Shown: positions 44,096 to 54,977 of the stretch, in pieces
How positions within the stretch are numbered: position 1 is the first letter of the stretch
Layout: each line of letters begins with the position of its first letter
DNA from: Capra hircus
Taxonomy: Eukaryota > Chordata > Mammalia > Artiodactyla > Bovidae
Direction of reading: 5' to 3'
Length of the DNA stretch: 64,000 nt
Assembly: GCF_001704415.2 (NCBI RefSeq)
Contig: NC_030808.1
Location: 139,205,089-139,269,088, forward strand
Notes under the pieces: generated by a model
What the model saw: the letters and a program-made list of their open reading frames with translations, nothing else
Database searches by the model: none
What the model was told of the DNA's origin: nothing
Program-made: the position numbers and the translations under genes

Positions 44096-44880
44096 AACAA
44101 CAATGGAGTGATTTGGATTAATTCACCTAAACCAGGAACAGCCTGTGCCCCAGAAAGTGCCCCTGCCATTACTCCCACCAGCAGAGCCAGCGCAAGGTCC
44201 AGGGAGCCCCACACCCTTGCCAGTTCTTGGTATCAGTCAGCTTTTGAATTAATTCCAGGCTGAGAGGTGTAAAGTGATTTTCAGTGGTTATTAATTTGCA
44301 TTTCTCTGTCTACTAAGTGTTTTGAGCACCCCTTTTTCCACAGGGGACTTCCACAGCTTCCTGTCTGTAAGTTGTTTTTAACCCTTTTTCTATCAGGGTT
44401 GTTAAGATTTTTCTTTTGCTTGCAGACATTTCTTGTTCCACATTTTTGATACCTTGTTGATTTATTTCTTTCAAAATCTTCTCTCACTTTGTTACCTATT
44501 ATCTTAGTCTGTGATGATCTTTCTTGAGCAAAAGTCCTTCATTTTCTTTATTCATTTTTGGCCATGACATTTGGCTTATGGGATCTTAACTCTCTGACCA
44601 GGGATCAAATTCATGCCCCCTGCAGTGGAAATACGAAGTCCTAACCACTAGACCAACACGGAAGTCCCCAAAGTCCTTCATTTTTATGTCATCAAACTTA
44701 CCAGCTTTTCTGTGCACCTGAAGTTCTGCTTAAGTCCTACCTTATGGGTCAGTCATTAAGATATTCTCTTTTATCTTTCTCTACTAACTTTATAGTTTTA
44801 CCTTTCTCATGTCATTGTTAAATCAATCTAGAGCTCACCATTATTTGTATATTAGATAGAAATTCAATTTTATTTTGCTT
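44096..44880 (-). mobile_element. Old L1 fragment, SINE-split
   Basis: Antisense L1 ORF2-end motifs, much decayed: CCCACACCCTTGCCAGTTCT, TAATTTGCATTTCTCTGTCT, then TTCATTTTTATGTCATCAAA. It flanks a CHR SINE at 44535-44668. The piece at 43776-43890 (CACCTCTCCACCATGGACTG) may be part of the same element. Confidence 0.7.
44535..44668 (-). mobile_element. CHR-type SINE within old L1
   Basis: TTTTTGGCCATGACATTTGG, TGACCAGGGATCAAATTCAT and AACCACTAGACCAACACGGA. Confidence 0.88.
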
Positions 44881-45061
44881 GATACACTTACAATTTCCAC
44901 AGTACTATCAGCTAAACAATCTGCTCTTTCCTAATTGGTTTTCTCTACCACTGGGACTGAGCACACACAGCGAAAGGAAATAAAAAAGGATTCCCATATA
45001 GACCTCAGGTTTTACTCGGGGCTCTCTCTTCTGTCCGTTTAGAGTCATTTTCTATTTTTGT

Positions 45062-47990
45062 GCTTCAGTTCAGTTCAGTTCAGTCACTCAGTTGTGTCTG
45101 ACTCTTTGCAACCCCATGGACTGCCACAGGCTTGCCTGTCCATCACCAACTCCTGGAGCTTGTTTAAACTCATGTCCATCAAGTTGGTGATGTCATCCAA
45201 CCATCCCATCCTCTGCCGTTCCCTTCTCCTCCTGCCCTCAGTATTTCCTAGAAAAGGATGTCAGCTCTTCATATCAGGTGGCCAAAGTATTGGAGCTTCA
45301 GCTTCAGCATCAGTTCTTCCAATGAATATTCAGGACTGATTTCCTTTAGGATTGACTGATTTGATCTCCTTGCAATCCAAGGGACTCTCAAGAGTCTTCT
45401 CCAGCACCATAGTTCAAAAGCATCAGTTCTTTGGCACTCAACTTTCTTTAGGGTCCAACACTCACATCCATACATGACTGCTGGAAAAACATTAGCTTTG
45501 ACATCAGCAAAGTGATATCTTTGCTTTTTGGTCACAGCTTTTCTAAAGAGATAAGCGTCCTTTAACTTCATGGCTGCAGTCACCAACTGCAGTGATTTTG
45601 GAGACTAGGAAAATAAAGTCTGCCACTGTTTCCATTGTTTCCCCATTTATTTGCCATGATGTGATGGGACCAGATGCCATGATCTCAGTTTTTTGAATAT
45701 TGAGTTTTAAGCCAACTTTTTCACTCTCCTCTTTCACTTTCATTAAGAGGCTCTTTAGTTCCTCTTCGCTTTCTGCCATAAGGGTGGTGTCATCTGCATA
45801 TCTGAGGTTATTGATATCTCTCCCGGCCATCTTGATTCCAGCTTGTGCTTCTTCCAGCCCAGAGTTTCTTATGATGTACTTTGCATATAAGTTAAATAAG
45901 CAGGGTGAAAATACACAGCCTTGACATACTCCCTTCCCAATTTGGAACCAGTCTGTTGATCCATGTCCAGTTCTAACTGTTGCTTCTTGACCTGCATACA
46001 GATTTCTCAGGAGGCAGGCCAGGTGGTCTGCTATTCCAATCTCTTGACGAATTTTCCACAGTTTGTTGTGATCCAAACAGCTTTGGCATAGTCAATAAAG
46101 CAGAAGTTGATGTTTTTTCTGGAACTCTCTTGCTTTTTCTATGATCCAGCAGATGTTGGCAATTTGATCTCTGGTTCCTCTGCCTTTTCTAAATCCAGCT
46201 TAAACATCTGAAAGTTCTTGATTCATGTACTGTTGAAGCCTTACTTGAAGAATTTTAAGCATTAGTTTGCTAGTGTGTGAGATGAATGCAATTTGTAGTA
46301 GTCTGAACATTCTTTGCATTGTCTTTCTTTGGGATTGGAATGAAAACTGACCTTTTCCAGTCCTGTGGCCACTACTGAGTTTTCCAAATTTGCTGGCATA
46401 TTGGGTGCAGCCCTTTCAAAGCATCATCTTTTAAGATTTAAAAAATCTCAACTGGAATTCTATCACCTCCACTAGCTTTGTTCATAGTGATGCTTCCTAA
46501 GGCCCAGTTGACTTCCCATTCCAGGATGTCTGGCTCTAGGTGAGTGGTCACACCATTGTGGTTATTTGGGTCATTAAGATCTTTTTTGTACAGTTCTTCT
46601 GTGTATTCTTGCCACCTCTTCTTAATATCTGCTGCTTCTGTTAGGTCTATATTATTTCTGTCCATTATTGTGCTCATCTTTGCATGAAATCTCTCCTTGC
46701 TATTCTTTGGCACTCTGCATTCAGATGGGTATATCTTTCCTTCTCTCCTTTGCCTTTCATTTCTCTTCTTTCCTCAGCTATTTGTAAGGCCTCCTGAGAC
46801 AACCATTTTGCCTTTTTGCATTTCTTTTTCTTGGGGATCTCTGCCTCCTGTTCAAAGTCATGAACATTGAGCCATAGTTCTTAAGGCACTGTATCAGATC
46901 TAATCCTTTGAATCTATTTGTCACTTCCTCTTTATGATGTAAGGAATTTGATTTAGGTCATACCTGAATGGTATAGTGGTTTCCCCTAATTTTTTCAATT
47001 TAAGTCTGAATTTGGCAATAAGGAGTTCATTATCTGAGCCACAGTCAGCTCCTGGTCTTGTTTTTGCTGACTGTATGGATCTTCTCCATCTTTGGCTGCA
47101 AAGAACGTAATCAATCTGCTTTTGGTATTGCCTATCTGGTAACATCCATGCATAGAGTTGTCTCTTGTGTTGTTGGGAGAGGGTGTTTGCTATGACCAGT
47201 GTGTTCTCTTGGTAAAACTACTTTGTACTCCGAGACCAAACCTGCCTGTTACTCCAGGTATCTCTTGACTTCCTGCTTTTGCATTCTGGTCCCCTATGAT
47301 GGTGTTAGTTCTAGAAGTTCTTGTAGGTCATCATAGAACCATTCAACTTCAACTTCTTTGGTATTTGTGGCTGGGGCATAGGCTTGGATTACTGTGATAT
47401 TGAATGGCTTGCCTTGGAAACAAACAGAGATCATTCTGTCATTTTTGAGACTGCACCCAAGTACTGAATTTCAGACTCTTTCATTGACTATGATGGCTAC
47501 TCCATTGCTTCTAAAGGATTCTTGCCCACACTAGTAGATATAATGGTCATCTGAGTTAAACTTACCCACTCCAGTCCATTTTAGTTCACTGATTCCTAGA
47601 ATGTGGATTTCACTCTTGTCCTCTCCTGTTTGACCACTTCCAATTTACCTTGATTCATGGAGCTAACATTCCAGGTTCCTATGCAATATTATTCTTTACA
47701 GCATCAGACTTTACTTCTATCACCAGTCATATCCACAACTGGGTGTTGTTTTTGCTTTGACTCCACCTCTTCATTCTTTCTGGAGTTATTTCTCCACTGA
47801 TCTCCAGTAGCTTATTGGGCACCTACTGACCTGAGGAGTTCATCTTTCAGTGTCTTATCTTTTTGCGTTTTCATATTGTTCATGGGATTCTCAAGGTAAG
47901 AATACTGAAGAGGTTTGCCATTCCCTTCTCCAGTGGACCGACCACATTTTGTCAGAACTCTCCACCATGACCTGTCCATCTTGGGTGCCT
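45062..47990 (-). mobile_element. Long BovB LINE (EN + RT + 3' end), decayed
   Basis: Minus-strand order: 5' boundary near 47990; endonuclease region about 47640-46900, in which the catalytic S-D-H appears as GSDNELL (His lost); linker at 46713-46438; RT at 46076-45600 with an intact RYADDTTLM box and a GKGVCQGCVFSPCLFNLYA block; C-terminus to 45269; 3' end AGTTCAGTTCAGTTCAGTCA. Several frameshifts and an in-frame stop before MDHNK separate the ORF pieces. The 5'-most ~800 bp seen in the copy at 17 kb is missing. Confidence 0.92.
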
Positions 47991-48531
47991 ATGGCACACT
48001 TTTTTGTTGCTCTAACTTTGAGGTATGTCTTTGTATCTACTTGGCCAAGCCCACTATTTTACTGGCTTTTTCAAAGTTGACTTAGCATTTACAAACCTTT
48101 CTTCCTCCATATAAATCTTCAAACGGTTGTTGAGATTCCACCTGGCTGGAGTTTTTCATTCACTTTGCATGGCATTTACAGGTTAAGGCAAGGAGAAAGA
48201 CACCCTCCCCCTCCCCCCACCCCCCCGCCCCAGTGTTTTCCTGTCTGAGTTATCTTTCATGGCTTCTTGACCCCTTCACACCCAGTGATAAGGTAGAGAG
48301 TGAAGCCTGAGGGCATTGCTGCCCCAGAAGGGAGCATGGCCCTCTTGGTCTGAATAACCCATCAGAATGGGTTTCCAGAGGCCCAAAGGGAAATTTGGAT
48401 GCTGTTTTCTCCCAGGATCCCTGCCTCCATCTGAGGGAGGTGGGGGTTGGAGGTATGTTACAGAAAGCTCGGCTTCTCTGTACATCAGTGTTGAATCAGA
48501 TTCTTGGAGACAGACTTTTGGGTGTAGTAGA
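47991..48531. other. No feature recognised
   Basis: Unique-looking; a C-rich run at 48203-48232 (poly-C interrupted by G/T/A) is the only notable feature. Confidence 0.4.
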
Positions 48532-48886
48532 AAAGGAGTTTCTAGACAGCATATTAAAAAACAGAGACATTACTGTGCTGACCAAGTTCTGTCTAGTCAA
48601 AGGTATGGTTTTTCCAGTAGATGTGTGTAGATGTGAGTGTTGGGTCATAAAGAAAACTGAGCGCCAATGAATTAATGCTTTTGAACTGTGGTATTGGAGA
48701 AGGCTCTTGAGAGTCCCTTGGACTCAGTCAATCCTGAAGGAGATCAGTCCTGAATATTCACTGGAAGGACTAATGCTGAAGCTGAAGCTCCAATACTTTG
48801 GCCATCTGATATGAAAAGATGACTCATTAGAAAAGACCTTAATGCTTGGACACCACTGAGCAACTGAACTGAACTGAACTGATTAC
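48532..48886 (+). mobile_element. BovB LINE 3' fragment with internal deletion
   Basis: GAGTTTCTAGACAGCATATT to CTGAACTGAACTGAACTGAT. About 150 bp before the end is deleted (GATGCTTGGA joins directly to CACCACTGAGCAACTGAAC). Confidence 0.88.
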
Positions 48887-49105
48887 TTTGGCAGACCAAG
48901 AGAGAAATAGTGGGCTTCTGCCTCAAAAAACTATGTGTCCCAACCTGGGAGTATCTGATGAAGGGTTTTATAACAAAGATTCAAATGTGGGGTCACTAAG
49001 ATTAGAGTATGAACAGGGTCTCAGGTGATTGGTCTCCTAATCTTGATGAGTTCTGTGGTTCCTTTAATCTCATCTCAGATGGTTTCTTGGCTGCTTCTCC
49101 CTTGA

Positions 49106-49362
49106 TTGTTGTTGCTGTTCAGTCACTATGTCGTGTCCAACTCTGAAACTCCATGGACTGCAGCAAGCCATGCTCCCCTGTCCTTCACTACCTCCTGGAG
49201 TTTGTGCACATTCATGTCCAATGAGTCAGTGATGCTATCCAACCATCTCATCTTCTGTTGCCCCTTTCTCCTCCTGCCCTTAATCTTTCCCAGCCTCAGG
49301 GTCTTTTCCAGTGAGTCAGCTCTTCACATCAGGTAGCCAAAGTATTGGAGCTTCAACTGTTT
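49106..49362 (-). mobile_element. BovB LINE 3' end
   Basis: GTTGTTGCTGTTCAGTCACT, CTCATCTTCTGTTGCCCCTT and AAAGTATTGGAGCTTCAAC. Confidence 0.9.
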
Positions 49363-50157
49363 AAATCTGCCCTTTGGAACTGAGGGAAGGTCATGGAGGC
49401 TTGAGTCTTGCCAAAGGAAATGAAGAACAAAAAAGAGACCTACGTGCCTGGGAGCCGCACAGGACCCTGCTTGGTTTCAGGTGGAGGGGACTTGGATCCT
49501 GTTCCTCTTTCACCTCCAACACCCTCAGCCTCAGCACACACCGGCTTGTGTTCCCTGAAACTCATCTCCATGTGTCTCTCAGTTCATTGATGTCAGGCAC
49601 TGCCTGGTGCCTTGGAACCCCAAGTCATTCCTGTCTCCCTCATTCCAAGCACCCTACAGAAGACAAGGAAAACTCTGGACCAAAAACACACAAACAACAC
49701 AGGAGAATGAGGAAAAGCAGGTGATTCAGCGATGACCCTTGAGAAATGAGAATAGCTTGGAAAGAGTTAGCTGTTTTCATGGCCTTGAGCCTGGCACCAT
49801 GGAAAAGACAAAACTCCTGTCAAAACCTTGATTCTTTCTTTCCTGAATCGTCAGAGGACAGAAGCAGGTGAAACCACAGGCACTGGAGAGTGATGGGTGA
49901 TCTTGGGAAGGAAGGGATCAGAGTTCTCAGCGGAAGCTTCACCATCCTGCCTGATCCCTGAACCGAGCAGAGAGGGATAGAGCCCAGCTAAGGGAAAAGA
50001 CATCAGCTGAGGAAACCAGCAGTTGCTGGAGACAGAGTGCAGTCTGAGTCCAAAGACATGAATTACCTACTCCACAGACAGCCATCCACATCCATCAGAG
50101 GACTCAGTCTCCAAAACACAAGGCTAACAATGTCCAGGATATCATACACAGTCCTTT
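49363..50157. other. Unique 0.8-kb stretch, no gene assigned
   Basis: No repeat was recognised. Overlapping ORFs at 49374-49724 have no domain that I recognise. Confidence 0.45.
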
Positions 50158-50403
50158 GTTTGTTTTTAATATTTATTTATTTGGCTGCATCAGGTCTTAA
50201 TTGAGGCAAGCGGGGTCCTCCTTGCATCATGCAGGATCTTTCATTGCAGCTCATAGACTCTCTAGTTGAGGTGCTTGGGCTCAATAGCTCTGGTGCATGG
50301 GCTTAGATGCACTCTTAGTTCTCTAACTGAGGATTGAACTCATGTCTGTCTGCTGTATTGCAAGGTACACTCTCAACCACTGGACCACTAGGGAAGTCCT
50401 GAC
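50158..50403 (-). mobile_element. CHR-type SINE
   Basis: ATTTATTTATTTGGCTGCAT, GGTGCATGGGCTTAGATGCA, CTGAGGATTGAACTCATGTC and CAACCACTGGACCACTAGGG. The copy at 63640 shares its body. Confidence 0.88.
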
Positions 50404-51610
50404 ACACAATCCTTTGGAGTTTATTTCCTTGGCTTTATTTTCACACACTCCTCCCCATAACACCTGTTTTTCTGAGATTATTTAAAATTTCTGGATGTCA
50501 CTCTTTTGCCAAAATTTTCCTTTATATAAGTGACTCTCAGTGTCAGGACCACATTTCAGTCCCCTGGGAACCCCCCGCCCCGGCCACAGAGATTTCCAGT
50601 CAGTCCTTCTTGGCTGCAGCCCCGGCATCTCCTGGTACTAACACCTCCCGTGGTGCTTCTGCTGTGCAACTCAGGCAAGAGTCTCCCCTCCTCCCAGTTC
50701 CCAGTTCCTTCAACCACTGCTACCAGAGAAGGCCCCTGTTCTGGTCCCTGACCACTGCTGAGACTAAAAAACTCTCTTTAGTTTCAGGGCGCTTGTCAAG
50801 AGTTCTGACTAAAAATGAATGTACAGTACTAAACGTGTCCACCAGACATGCCAGTGTATAGGGAAAAAAGCAAAGTGATGTTCCTTTTCCAGTAAAGAAA
50901 GTAGCGCAGTCACCTGAGTCACTTTGCTTGCCCCTTCCCAGCTCTTGCTGAGGTTCTTCTGCTCAGCCTCTCCGAACACCAGAAGGGAAAGGTGATCAGG
51001 AGAGATGACAGGTGCCTGCCAGGCTACCAGCATCCACACTTGAGACTGAAGAAAAAGAATGTACCTGGTCAGACAGAGGTGAGGCCATATCTGTAAGGTC
51101 GAGTAGCCCCAGGGCTGGTAACTGTTGGGAGCTCAGTGTGTGGTGGTAAACCAACACTGAGGCTGGGGAGCGAAGTGAGGAAAGGAGCATAGGCCAGAAT
51201 CCCTGGGGCCGCAGAAAGGGAGTGGCTCCTGACAACTCTTCAGCTCTTGGGATGCCCAGTCATGTTCCCAATCCATTTTTTCACTGGATCTGATGTTCCT
51301 TCCAACCAAACCGGTCCTGCCTGATATGAGAAAAAAAAAAAAAAAAACAAACCAAAAAACTCTGAAAATAGTAAATGCTGTTTACAATGCCTAGAATCAT
51401 ATAATGAATGTAAATGTTCTATTCCTTTTAAAAGCTGACTTCTTTTATGGTAAGTATTTTTAAACATACATTCCTGCTGATTTAAAAAGAGGTATTGCTT
51501 TTGAGGTTTTTCTTTGGTTGAATTAGGGATCATAATATAACTTAATTTATCATAAGCCACTTCAGACTAATATTAACTTAATTCTGGTAAAATGTAGAAA
51601 TTTGTCCCCT
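50404..51610. other. Unique 1.2-kb stretch, no gene assigned
   Basis: Relatively C-rich at 50550-50760. ORFs here are short and lack a recognisable domain. A poly(A) run lies at about 51329-51346. Confidence 0.45.
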
Positions 51611-51682
51611 TCTCCTTAAAAAAATTTTTTTTCTGTCTGTACTGGGCCTTAATTGTAGCAAGTGGGACTTTGATCTTCGTAG

Positions 51683-51898
51683 CAGCTTCCTAGGTGGCTC
51701 AGTGGTAAAGAATCTGCCTGCCAATGCAGGTGCTGCAGGAGATGTGGGTTTAATTCCTTGGTTGGGAAGATGCCCTGGAGAAGAAAATGGCAACCCGCTC
51801 CAGGATTCTTGTCTGGGAAATCCCACGCACAGAGGAGCCTGGAGGGCTACGGTCCATGGGGTCACAAAGAGTTGGACACAACTGAGTGACTACTTTCA
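51683..51898 (+). mobile_element. Bov-tA SINE
   Basis: GCAGCTTCCTAGGTGGCTCA, GGGTTTAATTCCTTGGTTGG and GGACACAACTGAGTGACTAC. It sits in a CHR-like remnant (51620-51680, TGTACTGGGCCTTAATTGTA). Confidence 0.9.
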
Positions 51899-52514
51899 CT
51901 TCCAATTGTACTGTTGTTGTCTTATATACTAAATTTATAGATGTTAGAAATCCAACAATACAATGTTAGAGTGATGATTTTATAGAATCTGTGTCTATTG
52001 AAGAAGTTAAGAGGCTAAATGAGAAAAAATATTTTTGCAGACTTTAAGCTCCATATTTACCATTTTGTGAGCTATTAAATTTCTTTCCCTGGATTGTTTA
52101 CCAGCTGGTGCCATTTTCTTTCAGCCTGAAGAACTTCCTTTAGTATTTCCTGTAATGTAGTCTGCTATCAATGGATTCTTTTATTCTTTGTTCATCTGGA
52201 AATATCTTTATTTTACTTTCATTTTCAAAGAAAGGATTTGTTGGATATAGAATTCTTTTCCTTCCCACCAGTTTTACTGAGATACAGTTAACATCTAACA
52301 GTTGTATTAGTTTTAGGTGGGCATGCTGATTTGATGTATATATATATTACAAAATGGTTACCACAATAGTTAGAATTCTTGATTGATAGTTTTTTTTTTT
52401 TTTTCGGTTTTAAGCACATTGCATATGTCATTCTCCAGCTTTCTGGCTTTCTCTGGTTAGATGAAGATGCCCATCAATCATATTGATGCTCTTCTGTTCA
52501 TGAATTATTTTTCT

Positions 52515-52880
52515 CTTTAAAAAATTATTTTCTTTTTAAAATTTATTCTTGCACTGGGTCTTCCTTGCCGTGCTGGGGCTTTCTCTAGTCGCAGCATGCA
52601 GGAGTCACTCTTCGCTGTGGTGCATGGGCTTCTCTTGTTACTGAGTACAGCTCCTAGGTGCTCTGGCTTCAGAAATTGCAGCCTAGGGACTCAGTAGTTT
52701 TGCTGTGCGGCTCTAGGATATATGGGCTTCAGTAGTCGTGGCATACAGGCTCAGTGGTTGTGGCACACGGACTTAATTGCTCTGTGGCATGTAGATTCTT
52801 CCCAGACCTGGGATCGAATCCATGTCCCCTGCATTGGCAGGTGGATTTCTACCCACTGCACTACCATAGATGTCCTCTCT
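52515..52880 (-). mobile_element. CHR-type SINE, long copy
   Basis: CACTGGGTCTTCCTTGCCGT, GCTTCAGTAGTCGTGGCATA, GACCTGGGATCGAATCCATG and ACCCACTGCACTACCATAGA. Confidence 0.88.
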
Positions 52881-52974
52881 TGATACTTTCAAGATTTTCT
52901 CTTTGCCTTTCTACAATTCGACTATGCAGTATTTGAATTTATCCTACTTAGTATTCATCAGACTTCTTGGATAT

Positions 52975-53270
52975 GTAGATGTTATTGACTGAATATTTGT
53001 TGAATATTGACGGAATTCATATATTGAAATCTAATTTCCTATGTGATGGTATTTGAAGGTGGGGCTTTTGGGAGGTAATTAGGTGATTGGTGCCTTCATT
53101 AGAAGAGGCCAGAGCACTAGCTTTCCCTTTTTTCTGCCACCTGGGGATACAACAGGAAGTTTTATCTCATCAGAACCCAGTGGTGCTGGCACCCTGATTT
53201 GGATGCCATGTTCCAGAATTGTGAAAAATAAATACATGATAATAAGTTGCCCAGTTCAGTAATTGCTTCA
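52975..53270. mobile_element. Old interspersed repeat of unassigned family
   Basis: Contains GATGGTATTTGAAGGTGGGG, GCTTTTGGGAGGTAATTAGG and AATTGTGAAAAATAAATACA, a combination I know from an ancient mammalian repeat, but I cannot name the family safely. Confidence 0.5.
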
Positions 53271-53698
53271 GCACACTGAATTAAGATGGTAGATTAATGC
53301 TTTTCTCATAAATTCTGGAAAATTTTGGTCATTGTTCCTTCAATTTTTTTCTGCTTCTCCCCCCAACCCTTTTTTTAACCCTTTCTGCAATTCTCATTGA
53401 GTGTAGATGTTATGCTTGATGGGCTCTGTTAATCTTTACTTAATCTTTTTTCTCTCTATTCTTCAGATTGGAAATTTCTATTCCTCTATCTTCAAGTCCA
53501 CAGAAACGTTTTCTTTCATTTCAAATCTGTTATTGAGTTCTCTCGGTGAAAGTTTCATTTCGGTTATCGGATTTTTCACCTCCAGAACTTCTTTGTTGAT
53601 TTTTACTTATAATTTCTACTTCTTATTGAAAATATCCATTTGTTGATTCATTGTCATAATTTCCTTTAAATTTTTACACCTGGTTTGCTTTAGATCTT

Positions 53699-54977
53699 TG
53701 CTGGGGTCCAGCCCTGGTGGATCCAGGGTTATTTGAAGGGGAGACGGAATTGGCGTCCTAGGAAAAAACTTATTTAATTACAGATATAGAGAGAGATTAG
53801 AAACGGATAGTGTAGTAGGAAATATTAGTGGAGAAAAAGAGGCTGAATAACTTGGTTTATGTGGGATACCAATAAAGCTTCGAGACAAGAAGCTTGCACC
53901 ACCTACGTAGGCCACTGGTGCCCACCTGAATATCAGAGGGTGCCCCACCTTGGGCTCCCTCTCGTGTGGAACTTAAATGCCAGGGCAAAATTAGCAGGCT
54001 TGGCAAGCACCCATGCTCCAGATGGGAATTCTGCCAGAAAAACGGGGAACAAGAAAGAACAACACGGGGGAATCAGTCTTTCCAGAAACTGATCTGATTT
54101 CTTTGTTTTTTAGGTTTGCTTATATACCTTTTGTTACACATAGAGACAAATGGAAATTTTAACGTCATGCGGGGGTCAGCAGTCCTGACCTTTATCAAAC
54201 TCAAGTGCTTCACATAAATGTATAAAAAAAGGTCTTAGGGGTTTTACATCATCTTCTGGCCATGAGGCCTGCTGACATTTTATGACCCTTTCTTTCTGAT
54301 AACGGTCAGTTAACCAGAAAACTTATTTTTTCCAAGGGTGTTTTTTCTTAAACCAGGCGCCACCCTCTGAAGGTACCAGATAAAGTTGCATTCCTATAGG
54401 GTGAGGGTGTAGTGGGTTACAACTAAGAAAGGAATTTATTTAACCTAAGGTTAACATGATTAATCTTAAAGGTTAATACTTATTTCTCCTATATGCTAGT
54501 TATATTCATTATAAGGACAGGGAATATGGAGATTTAGCATAAACATCAGCCCAACAAATGAAAACCCTTCACCAATGTTCCCCTTAAGATCTATTTAGTC
54601 TTAAGATAGTGATGAAGTTACATCTTTACACAGCAAGGACACAGTGATTTATAACAAAGTACAGTGATCTATAACAAAAGAGAAAATTCATTAACTCAAA
54701 AAGTCTAGTATTGCTAACATCAAAAACTACTATATTTCCTTTTCCATATTCTAAATACATTAATATATTCCCAGGTGCCTAAGGATATGGAGGCCTGGCG
54801 GCAATCATTGACTCAACAATGAGAAAAGCCCTATGCTAATTAAGATTTTCAAAATACTGCAAACTCTCTGTGCTGTTTATGGTTGAGAGGTAGTAAACAA
54901 TCATGTGCTAGTGGCAGGAGTGTGGATAATCCTATCACACAAGCTAGTCTGCCAGCAGAGAGGTTTGACCTGAGACA
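53699..54977. mobile_element. LTR/ERV-like block, orientation unsettled
   Basis: Starts TGCTGGGGTCCAGCCCTGGT next to old L1 sequence and ends near GACCTGAGACA beside BovB. It contains ACCAATAAAGCTTCGAGAC (AATAAA, + strand, 53869-53874) and resembles ruminant ERV LTR sequence as I recall it. No gag, pol or env ORF is present. No clean 6-bp target duplication was found, so it may be a partial LTR plus unknown sequence. Confidence 0.45.

Larger units (their letters stand above)
52080..53698 (-). mobile_element. Old L1 internal fragments, interrupted
   Basis: Antisense ORF2-type sequence at 52090-52260 (TTTAGTATTTCCTGTAATGT) and 53280-53698 (ATCTGTTATTGAGTTCTCTC, AATTTCTACTTCTTATTGAA), plus flanking parts around 52390-52500 and 52880-52970. 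It is interrupted by a CHR SINE and an unassigned repeat. Orientation from TTTGTTCATCTGGAAATATC. Confidence 0.65.
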
